From the NCBI RefSeq assembly GCF_020866925.1, contig NZ_JAJGAK010000001.1, positions 1,858,248 through 1,922,247 of the forward strand: 64,000 nucleotides of DNA, read 5' to 3'. Below the pieces are notes generated by a model, which worked only from the letters and a program-made list of their open reading frames with translations, did not search any database and was not told the DNA's origin. Below are positions 27,713 to 35,779 of the stretch, piece after piece. The position numbers and the translations under genes are program-made. The stretch comes from Noviluteimonas lactosilytica (GTDB lineage: Bacteria > Pseudomonadota > Gammaproteobacteria > Xanthomonadales > Xanthomonadaceae). The stretch's first letter is position 1; every line of letters begins with the position of its first letter.

Positions 27713-29452
27713 TCACCGCCCGCCGATCAACCGCTCACCCACACCGGTGAACTTCAACCCGACCTGCGCCACGCGATCGTCCTTCAACGACCGCACGACC
27801 ATCACCGCCTTCCCCAGCGCAAGCCGATCGCCGATCTGCGGTTGTTCGTCGAAGCGTTCGTCGAACAACTGCGCCGCGGTCGCGTGCGCGAATCGATCCG
27901 GGATCTGCAGCCCGTAGAACGACGCGAGCTCGCCCAGCGGCACATCGCCGGGCAACGTGAAGCTGCCGAACAGATCCTGCTCGGCGAGGCGAGCGTCGGT
28001 GCCTTCGGCGAATAACCAGTCCAGGCGCGGCGCCTGGCCCGTCGGTGCGAGCACGTACGCGTAATCGTTCGCCTGCAATGCGCCCGCGTCGTCGGGCAGC
28101 AGCACGCGGCCTTCGCGCACGACCATCGCCAGGCGCACGCGGCCGGGCAGGGCGTCGCCGCGCAATGCCGCGCTGCCGGGTGCGATGCGGTAACCGACCA
28201 TGTCGTATTCGAGCTGGCCGGGGAGGTCGAGCTGGATGCGGCGCGTGTTCGGATCCGCACGCGGCACCGCGACTTCGAACCAGTACGCCGCGCGCCGCAG
28301 CGACCACCCCTGCACGACGAGCGAGGCGAACACCACGACGAAGGCGACGTTGAAGTAGAGCGTCGCGTTCGGCAGCCCCGCGAGCAACGGGATCGACGCG
28401 AGGAAGATGCCGACCGCGCCGCGCAACCCCGTCCACGCGATGAAGGCGACTTCTTCGCGCCGATAGCCGAACGGCGACAGGCACGCGAACACCGCCGCGG
28501 GCCGCGCGACGAACATCAGGAACGCGGCGACGCCGAGCGACGGCCACAACACGTCGAGCAGTTTCTCCGGCGCAGCGAGCAGGCCGAGCAGCAGGAACAT
28601 CACCAGCTGCGCGAACCACGTCGCCGCATCCTGCACCGCGAGCACTTCGTTGCGCGCGCGCATGGGCCGGTTCGCGACGACGATGCCCGCGAGATACACC
28701 GCGAGGTAACCGCTGCCGAGCACGAGATTGGTGATCGCGAACAACGCGACCGCACCCGCGAGCGCGAGCCACGGATGCAGACCCGGCGGCAGGTCGAACG
28801 TGTTGAGCGTCCACACCATCAGGCGCCCGCCGAGATAGCCGGCGATGAGGCCCGCGCCCACGGCCCACGCGAGTTGCAACGCAAGCAGCCACGGCTCCGT
28901 CGTCTCCGATCCCGCGATCCACGCGGTGAGCGCGAGCGTGAGGAAGATCGCCATCGGATCGTTGCTGCCCGATTCGATTTCGAGCGTCGCGTTGGTGCGG
29001 CGTTCGAGATGCAGGCCGCCCGCGCGCAACAGGAAGAACACCGCGGCCGCATCGGTCGACGACACGACGACGCCGAGCAGCGTCGCTTCGAGCCACGGCA
29101 GGTTGAGCAGGTGCACCGCGGCGGTGGCGGTAAGCCCGGCGGTGATCACCACGCCGATGCTCGCGAGCACGATCGACGGCACGACGCTGCCGCGCACCTG
29201 CTGCTGCCGCGTGCGCAAACCACCGTCGAACAGGATCACCGCGAGCGCGAGCGAGCCGACGAGATACGTGAAGCGCAGGTCGCCCGATTCCATGAAGCCC
29301 AGGCCATCGCGACCGAGCACGAGGCCGAGCAACAGGAACACGAGCAGCAACGGGGCGCCGAAGCGACGCGCGAGCAGGGACGAGGCGATGCCCGCCAGGA
29401 TCAGGAGCGCGCCGAAGAGCAGGCGCAGGTCGATGGCGTGCAGGTGCTCCAA
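27713..29452 (-). CDS. Potassium/proton antiporter of the CPA1/NhaP2 type
   Basis: A 579-residue inner-membrane antiporter. About 12-13 hydrophobic helices span residues 5-390, including FLLLGLVLGRDGLG and the ion-binding region SSTDAAAVFFLLR followed by ESGSNDPMAIFL. A cytosolic TrkA-C (RCK-C)-like domain lies at about 400-490 and a further CorC-like segment at the C-terminus, as in NhaP2/CvrA. It exports K+ (or Na+) against H+. A TTG start at 29452 was chosen, with GGAG 6 nt upstream and the first helix beginning right after. It is divergent from the riboswitch/nrdAB unit and ends 1 bp from the RiPP dehydrogenase stop. Confidence 0.87.
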   Translation of the reverse strand: MEHLHAIDLRLLFGALLILAGIASSLLARRFGAPLLLVFLLLGLVLGRDGLGFMESGDLRFTYLVGSLALAVILFDGGLRTRQQQVRGSVVPSIVLASIGVVITAGLTATAAVHLLNLPWLEATLLGVVVSSTDAAAVFFLLRAGGLHLERRTNATLEIESGSNDPMAIFLTLALTAWIAGSETTEPWLLALQLAWAVGAGLIAGYLGGRLMVWTLNTFDLPPGLHPWLALAGAVALFAITNLVLGSGYLAVYLAGIVVANRPMRARNEVLAVQDAATWFAQLVMFLLLGLLAAPEKLLDVLWPSLGVAAFLMFVARPAAVFACLSPFGYRREEVAFIAWTGLRGAVGIFLASIPLLAGLPNATLYFNVAFVVVFASLVVQGWSLRRAAYWFEVAVPRADPNTRRIQLDLPGQLEYDMVGYRIAPGSAALRGDALPGRVRLAMVVREGRVLLPDDAGALQANDYAYVLAPTGQAPRLDWLFAEGTDARLAEQDLFGSFTLPGDVPLGELASFYGLQIPDRFAHATAAQLFDERFDEQPQIGDRLALGKAVMVVRSLKDDRVAQVGLKFTGVGERLIGGR

Positions 29453-29536
29453 GCGGACTCCGTGTCGGCTTCGCACCCGAGTGTAACGGGCGCCCGTGCG
29501 TCGATGCACGGATCGGCGTGAGCCCAATATCGTCGA

Positions 29537-29564
29537 TTGACTTGTCGGCCAACCGCGATATCTT
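29537..29564 (+). promoter_or_regulatory. Sigma-70-like promoter of the riboswitch-nrdAB transcript
   Basis: TTGACT (29537-29542), a 16-bp spacer and TATCTT (29559-29564). The expected transcription start near 29571 falls just before the first conserved parts of the cobalamin riboswitch. Confidence 0.65.
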
Positions 29565-29570
29565 GTGGTC

Positions 29571-29762
29571 GTCGGTTCCGCGGTCCCAAGGCCTCGGATG
29601 AAAAGGGAAGCCGGTCTGATGCCGGCGCTGCCCCGCAGCGGTAGGTGGAAACGAAGTCGCGATGCGCACTGGGGCGGTGATCCCGGGAAGCGGCGACGAG
29701 TAGGTGGCGAAGCGCGAGCCTCGCCGTGTCCACGAGCCCGAAGACCTGCCGACAACCGCGCG
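29571..29762 (+). ncRNA. Cobalamin riboswitch upstream of nrdAB
   Basis: The conserved aptamer elements appear in order: GATGAAAAGGGAAGCCGGT near 29598, then a paired GCCGGC, CCCCGCAGCGGTAGGTGGAA, GCGCACTGGGGCGGTGATCC followed by CGGGAAG, and finally the B12 box AAGACCTGCCGAC at 29740-29752. This is the standard adenosylcobalamin riboswitch architecture. It lies in the leader of the class Ia ribonucleotide reductase genes, so cobalamin should repress nrdAB. End points are approximate. Confidence 0.9.
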
Positions 29763-29814
29763 CATGCACGCCGCGCGGTGCCGGCCGCGGAGTCTCCGAG
29801 GGGGAGATGGCTGG

Positions 29815-29925
29815 TGACGCATCGTTCGACGCCCGCCTTCGCGTGGGTGCGTCGCGAACGATGCGACGCCGCCTCTGATCATTCGGGATTCCGAGCCACC
29901 GTCGTTCGCCGAGGGAGCGAACGAC
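29815..29925 (+). promoter_or_regulatory. Two hairpins between riboswitch and nrdA (candidate expression platform)
   Basis: The first hairpin pairs GCATCGTTCG (29819-29828) with CGAACGATGC (29855-29864), and the inner bases can extend it. The second pairs GTCGTTCGC (29901-29909) with GCGAACGAC (29917-29925). Both contain CGTTCG/CGAACG, so the left arm of one can pair with the right arm of the other, giving mutually exclusive folds. No classical U-run follows. The remaining leader, 29926-29952, carries only the nrdA ribosome site. Confidence 0.5.
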
Positions 29926-29952
29926 CACGGTGCGCCATTGCAGGGAGCCACC

Positions 29953-32367
29953 ATGAATATCGATCCGCCCGATGCCGCTGTCGCGGAGGCTGTCGCGTCG
30001 CCGACGCCCGCGTTCGACCTCACGCCGCCGCCCACCGCGACCACCATGCGCGTGACCAAGCGCAACGGCCGCAGCGAAGCGGTCGACCTCAACAAGATCG
30101 TGCGGGCGGTGACGCGCGCGGCCGAAGGGCTGCATGCGGTCGAGCCGATGCGGGTCGCCACGCGCACGATCAGTGGGCTTTACGACGGGGCGACGACGCG
30201 CGAGCTCGACGAGTTGTCGATTCGCACCGCGGCGTTGCTCACGGGTGAAGAGCCCGAGTACGGGCGGGTGGCGGCGCGACTGCTCGCTTCCGTGATCGCG
30301 AAGGAAGTCGCGGGGCAGGAGATCCACGCGTTCTCGCAGTCGATCGCGCGCGGACACGAGGTCGGCCTGATCAACGACCGCCTGCTCGGCTTCGTGCAGG
30401 CCAACGCGCGAAAGCTCAACGACGCGATCGATCCGTCACTCGACCTCGGCTTCGACTACTTCGGCCTGCGCACGCTGTACGACCGTTACCTGCTGCGGCA
30501 TCCGCGCACGCGCCTGGCGCTCGAAACGCCGCAACAGTTCTTCCTGCGCATCGCCTGCGCGCTCGGCGAAGACGTGCCCGGCGCGCTCGCGCTGTATCGC
30601 ACGATGGCGAACCTCGATTACCTGCCATCGTCGCCGACGCTGTTCAACAGCGGCACCAACCATGAGCAGCTGTCCTCGTGCTTCCTGCTCGACTCGCCGC
30701 AGGACACGCTCGAATCGATCTACGCGCGCTACGGCGACATCGCGCAGTTGTCGAAATTCAGCGGCGGCATCGGCGTGAGCTACACGCGCGTGCGTTCGCG
30801 CGGGTCGCTGATCAAGTCGACGAACGGGCACTCGAACGGCATCGTGCCGTGGCTGAAGACGCTGGATGCGTCGGTCGCGGCGGTGAATCAGGGCGGCAAG
30901 CGCAAGGGTGCTGCGTGCGTGTACCTGGAGCCGTGGCACGCGGACGTCGAGGAATTCCTCGAGCTGCGCGACAACACCGGCGACGAAGCGCGTCGCACGC
31001 ACAACCTCAATCTGGCGAACTGGGTGCCGGATCTGTTCATGCGCCGAGTGGAAGCGGACGCGGCGTGGTCGCTGTTCGATCCGCGCGTGGTGCCGGAGTT
31101 CGTCGATCTGTTCGGCGAGGCGTTCGATCGCGCGTACGAGCAGGCCGAGGCGCAGGGCAAGGCGTCGCGCACCGTGCGCGCGCGCGAGTTGTACGCGCGG
31201 ATGATGCGTACGCTCGCGCAGACCGGCAACGGGTGGATGACGTTCAAGGACAAGTGCAATCGCGCGAGTAACCAGACGCTGCGCGCGCAGAACGTCATCC
31301 ATCTGTCGAATCTGTGCACGGAGATTCTGGAGGTCACGTCGTCCGACGAGACGGCGGTGTGCAATCTCGGGTCGATCAATCTTGCGCGGCACGTCGATGT
31401 TGATGGGTTCTTCGACTTCGACAAGCTCGCGGAGACCGTGCGGCTTGCGGTGCGCCAGCTGGATCGCGTCATCGACCTCAACTTCTATCCGATCGAGACG
31501 GCGCGGCGCGGCAACTTGCGCTGGCGTCCGGTGGGGCTGGGTTGCATGGGGTTGCAGGACGTCTTCTTCCGCCTGCGCTTGCCGTTCGATAGCGAGGCGG
31601 CGCGCGCGCTGTCGACGCAGATCGCGGAGACGATTTACTTCCATGCGCTGTCGGAGTCGTGCGAACTGGCGATGGAGCGCGGCGCACATCCGTCGTTCCC
31701 TGATACGCGCGCGTCGACGGGCGAGTTGCAGTTCGACGCATGGGGCGTCGTGCCGAGCGACGCGAACAAGTGGGACGCGCTGCGCGAACGCATCCGCGAA
31801 CACGGTCTGCGCAACTCGCTGCTGATCGCAATCGCACCGACGGCGACCATCGCCTCGATCGCGGGCTGCTACGAATGCGTCGAGCCCCAGGTCAGCAACC
31901 TGTTCAAGCGCGAAACGTTGTCGGGCGACTTCCTGCAGGTGAACCGCTACCTCGTCGAAGAGTTGAAGTCGCTCGGCCTGTGGACCGCGGAGATGCGCGA
32001 CACCATCAAACTCGCCGAGGGTTCGATCCAGGGCGTACCCGCGATCCCCGAAGCCCTTCGCACGATCTACCGCACCGCGTGGGAACTGCCGATGCGCGCG
32101 CTGATCGACATGGCCGCCGCGCGCGGCGCGTACATCGATCAGTCGGCGTCCCTGAATCTCTTCATGGAGAGCCCGAACATCGGCGCGCTGTCGTCCATGT
32201 ACATGTACGCGTGGAAGCAGGGCATCAAGACGACGTACTACCTGCGCTCGCGACCGGCGACGAAGATCGCGAAGACGACGGTGGCCGCGCCGGTCGAGGC
32301 CATCGCGCCCATCGACGCCATCGCGTGCTCCCTCGAAAACCCCGAAGCCTGCGAGGCCTGCCAATGA
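29953..32367 (+). CDS. nrdA: Class Ia ribonucleoside-diphosphate reductase, alpha subunit
   Basis: An 804-residue NrdA that reduces ribonucleotides to deoxyribonucleotides. An ATP-cone occupies about 32-120 (MRVTKRNGRSEAVDLNKIV). The active-site cysteines are C243 (NHEQLSSCF), C455 with N453 and E457 (SNLCTEI) and C470 (ETAVCNLG). The C-terminal shuttle pair is C800/C803 (ends CEACQ). The ATG at 29953 follows GGGAGCC; a TTG 15 bp upstream was rejected. The TGA overlaps nrdB by 4 bp. Control by the upstream cobalamin riboswitch suggests that a B12-dependent reductase is encoded elsewhere. Confidence 0.96.
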   Translation: MNIDPPDAAVAEAVASPTPAFDLTPPPTATTMRVTKRNGRSEAVDLNKIVRAVTRAAEGLHAVEPMRVATRTISGLYDGATTRELDELSIRTAALLTGEEPEYGRVAARLLASVIAKEVAGQEIHAFSQSIARGHEVGLINDRLLGFVQANARKLNDAIDPSLDLGFDYFGLRTLYDRYLLRHPRTRLALETPQQFFLRIACALGEDVPGALALYRTMANLDYLPSSPTLFNSGTNHEQLSSCFLLDSPQDTLESIYARYGDIAQLSKFSGGIGVSYTRVRSRGSLIKSTNGHSNGIVPWLKTLDASVAAVNQGGKRKGAACVYLEPWHADVEEFLELRDNTGDEARRTHNLNLANWVPDLFMRRVEADAAWSLFDPRVVPEFVDLFGEAFDRAYEQAEAQGKASRTVRARELYARMMRTLAQTGNGWMTFKDKCNRASNQTLRAQNVIHLSNLCTEILEVTSSDETAVCNLGSINLARHVDVDGFFDFDKLAETVRLAVRQLDRVIDLNFYPIETARRGNLRWRPVGLGCMGLQDVFFRLRLPFDSEAARALSTQIAETIYFHALSESCELAMERGAHPSFPDTRASTGELQFDAWGVVPSDANKWDALRERIREHGLRNSLLIAIAPTATIASIAGCYECVEPQVSNLFKRETLSGDFLQVNRYLVEELKSLGLWTAEMRDTIKLAEGSIQGVPAIPEALRTIYRTAWELPMRALIDMAAARGAYIDQSASLNLFMESPNIGALSSMYMYAWKQGIKTTYYLRSRPATKIAKTTVAAPVEAIAPIDAIACSLENPEACEACQ

Positions 32368-33380
32368 GCGCCGCCACTCAACTGCTGCTCGATCCCGGCT
32401 TCGAGCTGACGCTGCGCCCGATGCGCTACCCGAAGTTCTACGAGATGTACCGCAACGCGGTGCGCAACACGTGGACGGTGGAGGAGGTCGACTTCGCGCT
32501 CGACGTGAACGACCTCAAGCACAAGTTCGGGCCGGCGGAGCGGCACCTGATCGAGCGGCTCGTGGCGTTCTTCGCCACCGGCGATTCGATCGTGTCGAAC
32601 AACCTCGTGCTCAACCTCTACCAGCACGTCAACGCGCCGGAAGCGCGCATGTTCCTCTCGCGCCAGTTGTACGAGGAAGCGCTGCACGTGCAGTTCTACC
32701 TCACGCTGCTCGATACGTACCTGCCGGATCCGGCGGAGCGTGCGCGTGCGTTCGCTGCGGTCGACAACATTCCGTCGATCCAGCGCAAGGCGGCGTTCTG
32801 CTTCAAGTGGATGGACGGGATCCGCGACCTGCAGAAGCTGGAGACGCGCGCGCAGCGACGGCAGTTCCTGCTCAACCTCGTGTGCTTCGCCGCGTGCATC
32901 GAGGGGTTGTTCTTCTTCGGCGCGTTCGCCTACGTGTACTACCTGCGCTCACGCGGGTTGCTGCATGGCCTGGCGAGCGGCACCAACTGGGTGTTCCGCG
33001 ACGAGAGCGGACACATGGCGTTCGCGTTCGAGGTGTTCCGCACCGCGCGCGAGGAGGAACCGGGCCTGATCGACGACGACTTCCGCGCGCAGGTCGTGGA
33101 GATGATGGAAGAGGCCGTGGAGTGCGAAGTCGCGTTCGCCGAAGACACGCTGTCCGGCGGCGTCGCGGGGCTGTCGATCCGCGACATGCGCCAGTACCTG
33201 CAGTACTGCGCGGACCAGCGGATGGCGCAGCTCGGGTTCGCGACGCACTTCGGTGCGCGCAACCCGTTCCCCTTCATGGACCTGCAGGACGTGCAGGAAC
33301 TGACGAACTTCTTCGAACGCCGCGTGTCGGCGTACCAGGTCGGCGTGCAAGGCGAAGTCGCGTTCGACCATTCCTTCTAG
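32364..33380 (+). CDS. nrdB: Class Ia ribonucleotide reductase, beta (radical) subunit
   Basis: A 338-residue NrdB that holds the diiron-tyrosyl radical cofactor. Expected ligands are visible: D74, E105 and H108 (EEALHVQFY), E174 (CIEGLFFFG) and the E/H of RDESGHMAF. The radical tyrosine corresponds to Y112, four residues after H108 as in E. coli Y122/H118. The spacing D74-E105 equals that of E. coli D84-E115. ATGA overlap with nrdA. A long palindrome follows its stop. Confidence 0.95.
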   Translation: MSAATQLLLDPGFELTLRPMRYPKFYEMYRNAVRNTWTVEEVDFALDVNDLKHKFGPAERHLIERLVAFFATGDSIVSNNLVLNLYQHVNAPEARMFLSRQLYEEALHVQFYLTLLDTYLPDPAERARAFAAVDNIPSIQRKAAFCFKWMDGIRDLQKLETRAQRRQFLLNLVCFAACIEGLFFFGAFAYVYYLRSRGLLHGLASGTNWVFRDESGHMAFAFEVFRTAREEEPGLIDDDFRAQVVEMMEEAVECEVAFAEDTLSGGVAGLSIRDMRQYLQYCADQRMAQLGFATHFGARNPFPFMDLQDVQELTNFFERRVSAYQVGVQGEVAFDHSF

Positions 33381-33385
33381 CAAAA

Positions 33386-33432
33386 AGGGGGTCAGAGCAC
33401 CATTTCAAGAAATTGTGCTCTGACCCCTGTTT
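33386..33432. repeat. REP-like palindrome, copy 1
   Basis: GGGGTCAGAGCACCATTTC (from 33388) faces GAAATTGTGCTCTGACCCC (ending at 33427), with one mismatch and a 2-nt loop. It lies between the convergent nrdB and a small membrane-protein gene and can act as a bidirectional terminator. A nearly identical element is at 40353-40405. Such extragenic palindromes are common in xanthomonads. Confidence 0.85.
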
Positions 33433-33710
33433 GTGGGCGCGCCGGGTTCGTCGCGCCAGCACGCGAGCGCGCCGAGCAGCAACGGCAACACGAGCCCGGG
33501 CAACACGCGCGGATCGTGCAGCACCAACGGAATGGCGCCCACGACGACCACCAGCGCCGCGATGCGCCAAACCCAGCGCATGCGGCTCGCCATGCGCCGC
33601 GCGGCATTCGCGCGCGCCGCTTGCACGATGCGCCACGCTGGCGGAGGCGTCGGTGCGTTCGCGCGCAACCGCTGCGCGTCGGCTTCGAACAATGCTTGCA
33701 AGTCATCCAT
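33405..33710 (-). CDS. Small membrane protein downstream of the ECF sigma gene
   Basis: A 101-residue protein with a basic N-terminal half and one or two hydrophobic helices at about 48-85 (WRIAALVVVVGAIPLVLHD onward). It overlaps the 3' end of the ECF sigma gene by 8 bp. The position suggests an anti-sigma-like or accessory role, but no known anti-sigma motif is visible. The last residues (TNRGQSTIS) and the stop are encoded by the palindromic repeat, so the native C-terminus may have been altered by insertion of that element. Confidence 0.6.
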   Translation of the reverse strand: MDDLQALFEADAQRLRANAPTPPPAWRIVQAARANAARRMASRMRWVWRIAALVVVVGAIPLVLHDPRVLPGLVLPLLLGALACWRDEPGAPTNRGQSTIS

Positions 33711-34209
33711 CGATCCGTTCCTCCTGCAAGGCCTGGAACCGTGCGCGTGCGCGCGACAACAACACGCGTATCGAATCCGCGCCGAGCCCCGTGATGCCCG
33801 CGATCTCTTCGTGGCTGAAGCCTTCCGCGTAGGCGAGCCACAGCAACTGTCGCTGGCGTAACGTCAGCTGCGACCAGATGCGATGCGGGATGACGCCGAT
33901 CCTTTCCGCTTCCGGCGCAGCGACCTCGGTCACCGCGTCCCACGCCACTTCGCGCTTGCTCCGCCGCACGTGATCGATGAACAAGTGCAGCGCGACCTTG
34001 TAGAGATACGCACGCGCGTTGTCCTGCACCTTCGTCTCGTCGCGCTCCAACCAGCGCACGAACGTATCCTGTGCGAGATCGGACGCCACCGCCGGCGACG
34101 CGCCCAGGCGTGCGAGATACGCCCAGATCGCTGCATGGTGCGCGGCGTAGAACGCGGCGAAATCCGCCTCGTCCCGCATCGCCTCGCCCTGCATGGCATC
34201 GATCCGCAT
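33703..34209 (-). CDS. ECF-type RNA polymerase sigma factor
   Basis: A 168-residue sigma-70 family protein with only regions 2 and 4. Region 2 is at about 15-85 (DLAQDTFVRWLERDE, HLFIDHVRRSKRE) and region 4 at about 108-160 (LTLRQRQLLWLAYAEGFSHEEIAGITGLGADSIRVLLSRARARF, shown by its HTH pattern). ECF factors switch on small regulons in response to envelope or other stress. It is the third gene of a tightly packed four-gene unit. Starts at 34194 and 34179 are also possible. Confidence 0.9.
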   Translation of the reverse strand: MRIDAMQGEAMRDEADFAAFYAAHHAAIWAYLARLGASPAVASDLAQDTFVRWLERDETKVQDNARAYLYKVALHLFIDHVRRSKREVAWDAVTEVAAPEAERIGVIPHRIWSQLTLRQRQLLWLAYAEGFSHEEIAGITGLGADSIRVLLSRARARFQALQEERIDG

Positions 34210-34212
34210 CGA

Positions 34213-34671
34213 TCATTCGCCCAGCACACGCCACCGACGCGCGACCCACGCGCTCACCGCACCGGCGATCAACAGCCCGACGCCCAGCGCGATCGTGAGC
34301 GAACCCCACTGGCGCGCCTCCTCGGCTTCGCGCACGAAGTTGATGTCGGTGCCCGGCGGCGGCGCGACGCCATTGATGAGGAAGGCCACGCCGATCGCGC
34401 AGGCGACGATCCCGAACTGCACCAGGCCCAGCAGGCGATGCGCCATCGCGGCGGGCGAGTACTCGTTCTCCAGCAACGCGCGCCCATCGGGCGATTGCGC
34501 GAACGCCACGAACGCATCGCCATCGCCGAAACGCTGTGCCAGTCGCCCGACCATTGCATCGCGTGCGATGCGGCGCTGCGCCTGCAAACGTCGCCGCAGC
34601 ATGTGCACGATCGCGACCACGACGATGCCCACGATCAGCACCGCGACCATCAAGAGGTCATCGCTGGCCAT
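34213..34671 (-). CDS. Hypothetical membrane protein in the ECF operon
   Basis: A 152-residue protein with three likely membrane helices, at about 6-24, 81-101 and 124-144. A charged cytosolic segment lies between the first two. No family was recognised. Its start lies within the end of the upstream DUF4350-like gene (14-bp overlap) and it ends 3 bp before the sigma factor start, so it is part of the same operon. Confidence 0.65.
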   Translation of the reverse strand: MASDDLLMVAVLIVGIVVVAIVHMLRRRLQAQRRIARDAMVGRLAQRFGDGDAFVAFAQSPDGRALLENEYSPAAMAHRLLGLVQFGIVACAIGVAFLINGVAPPPGTDINFVREAEEARQWGSLTIALGVGLLIAGAVSAWVARRWRVLGE

Positions 34672-35653
34672 GTTGGCCTCCGTTGTTCGATCCAGTGGAA
34701 ACAGTCGCGGTGGGACCTTGTTCGCTCAGCCACCGCAGCACGTTGCGCGCAAACACGACGTTGTCGCAACCGGGCAGTTGCATCCCGAACGGCTCGCGAT
34801 CGGCAACCTGCGCCGTCAGCATTGCCGCTTCACCCAGCACCACCACGCGCCCCTTGCCGTAAACGAATGCCAGGCCCTGCGCAGGACCGGCCGCCGTTTC
34901 GCGGAACGTCCCGTGATCGTCGATCGTCTCCACCGTGCCGCGCGGCAAGCGCAACAGGATCGCGGCATCCCGCGGCCCGTCGAGCGATTGGCCCGTGAAC
35001 GTCTGCACGCATTGCACGCCGGAGAGAATCGGATGCGCGACATCCAGCCGCCCGTTCGCGCGCGTGAAGCGCAGCGGATCCGACACCTCGCCCGGCACCT
35101 CCGAAAAGCCGGCATGCATGCGCACGCCGAAGGCCGCCGCGAGCGCCGCATTCGCCGCACCAAACGGCGCGTGGTCGGCGATCAACAGCAGGCGCCCTCC
35201 GTTCGCCACCCACGTGCGAATCGCGTCGATCTCGCTCGCGTCGAATGCCGGCGCGCTGCGGTCGAGCCCACCGCCCCAGGGCAGGTTGATGCCGAGGAAC
35301 TGCGGCTTCGCGCCTCCCGATGCGTTGGCGATCACGAGCACCTGCGTGTCGGCCAGCGCCGCCGCCGTTAACGACGCGGTGTTGTAGCGAACGCGATAGC
35401 CGTCGGCGCGCAGCAATTCGCCGAACGGCCAGAAGCGCCCCCACCAGTTCGCCGTCGAGGCGTTGTGGTGCGCGTGGTCGATCGCGACCGTCGGCCCCGT
35501 GCCGTGCACGAAGGCGGGGCGCTCGATGTCGGGCCGCCAACCGTAGTCCGCGCGCTGCGACTCCCACGCGGCCACCGCAAATGCTCCGGCGAGGAGCAGC
35601 GGCGGCACCGCCAGCAGGCCCAGGACCCACCGCCATCGCACTTGCCTTCGCAT
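34658..35653 (-). CDS. DUF4350-like exported/membrane-anchored protein
   Basis: A 331-residue protein with an N-terminal hydrophobic anchor (about 10-28). A domain with a class I glutamine-amidotransferase-like flavour follows (VLVIANASGG, WVANGGRLLLIADHAPFG, KGRVVVLGEAAMLT), as in DUF4350 proteins. It is presumably periplasmic. It is the first gene of the four-gene ECF sigma operon. The function is unknown; a ligand-sensing role linked to the sigma factor is only a guess. Confidence 0.65.
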   Translation of the reverse strand: MRRQVRWRWVLGLLAVPPLLLAGAFAVAAWESQRADYGWRPDIERPAFVHGTGPTVAIDHAHHNASTANWWGRFWPFGELLRADGYRVRYNTASLTAAALADTQVLVIANASGGAKPQFLGINLPWGGGLDRSAPAFDASEIDAIRTWVANGGRLLLIADHAPFGAANAALAAAFGVRMHAGFSEVPGEVSDPLRFTRANGRLDVAHPILSGVQCVQTFTGQSLDGPRDAAILLRLPRGTVETIDDHGTFRETAAGPAQGLAFVYGKGRVVVLGEAAMLTAQVADREPFGMQLPGCDNVVFARNVLRWLSEQGPTATVSTGSNNGGQHGQR

Positions 35654-35779
35654 CGTCGTGTCCTCGCTGGGTTTGTCTCCATGACGGGCGAGGGGGCGAG
35701 TTGGTTAACAGGCGCTTCAACCCTCGCGTCGGCCGCCGCATCCGACTGAGTCCGGCCCCCAATGAACGGAGAGAGCAGC

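Noticed and set aside
27713..29452. Antiporter as the exporter of the RiPP product.
   Set aside because: It is a clear NhaP2-type cation/proton antiporter with a TrkA-C domain, on the opposite strand, and merely ends beside the dehydrogenase gene.
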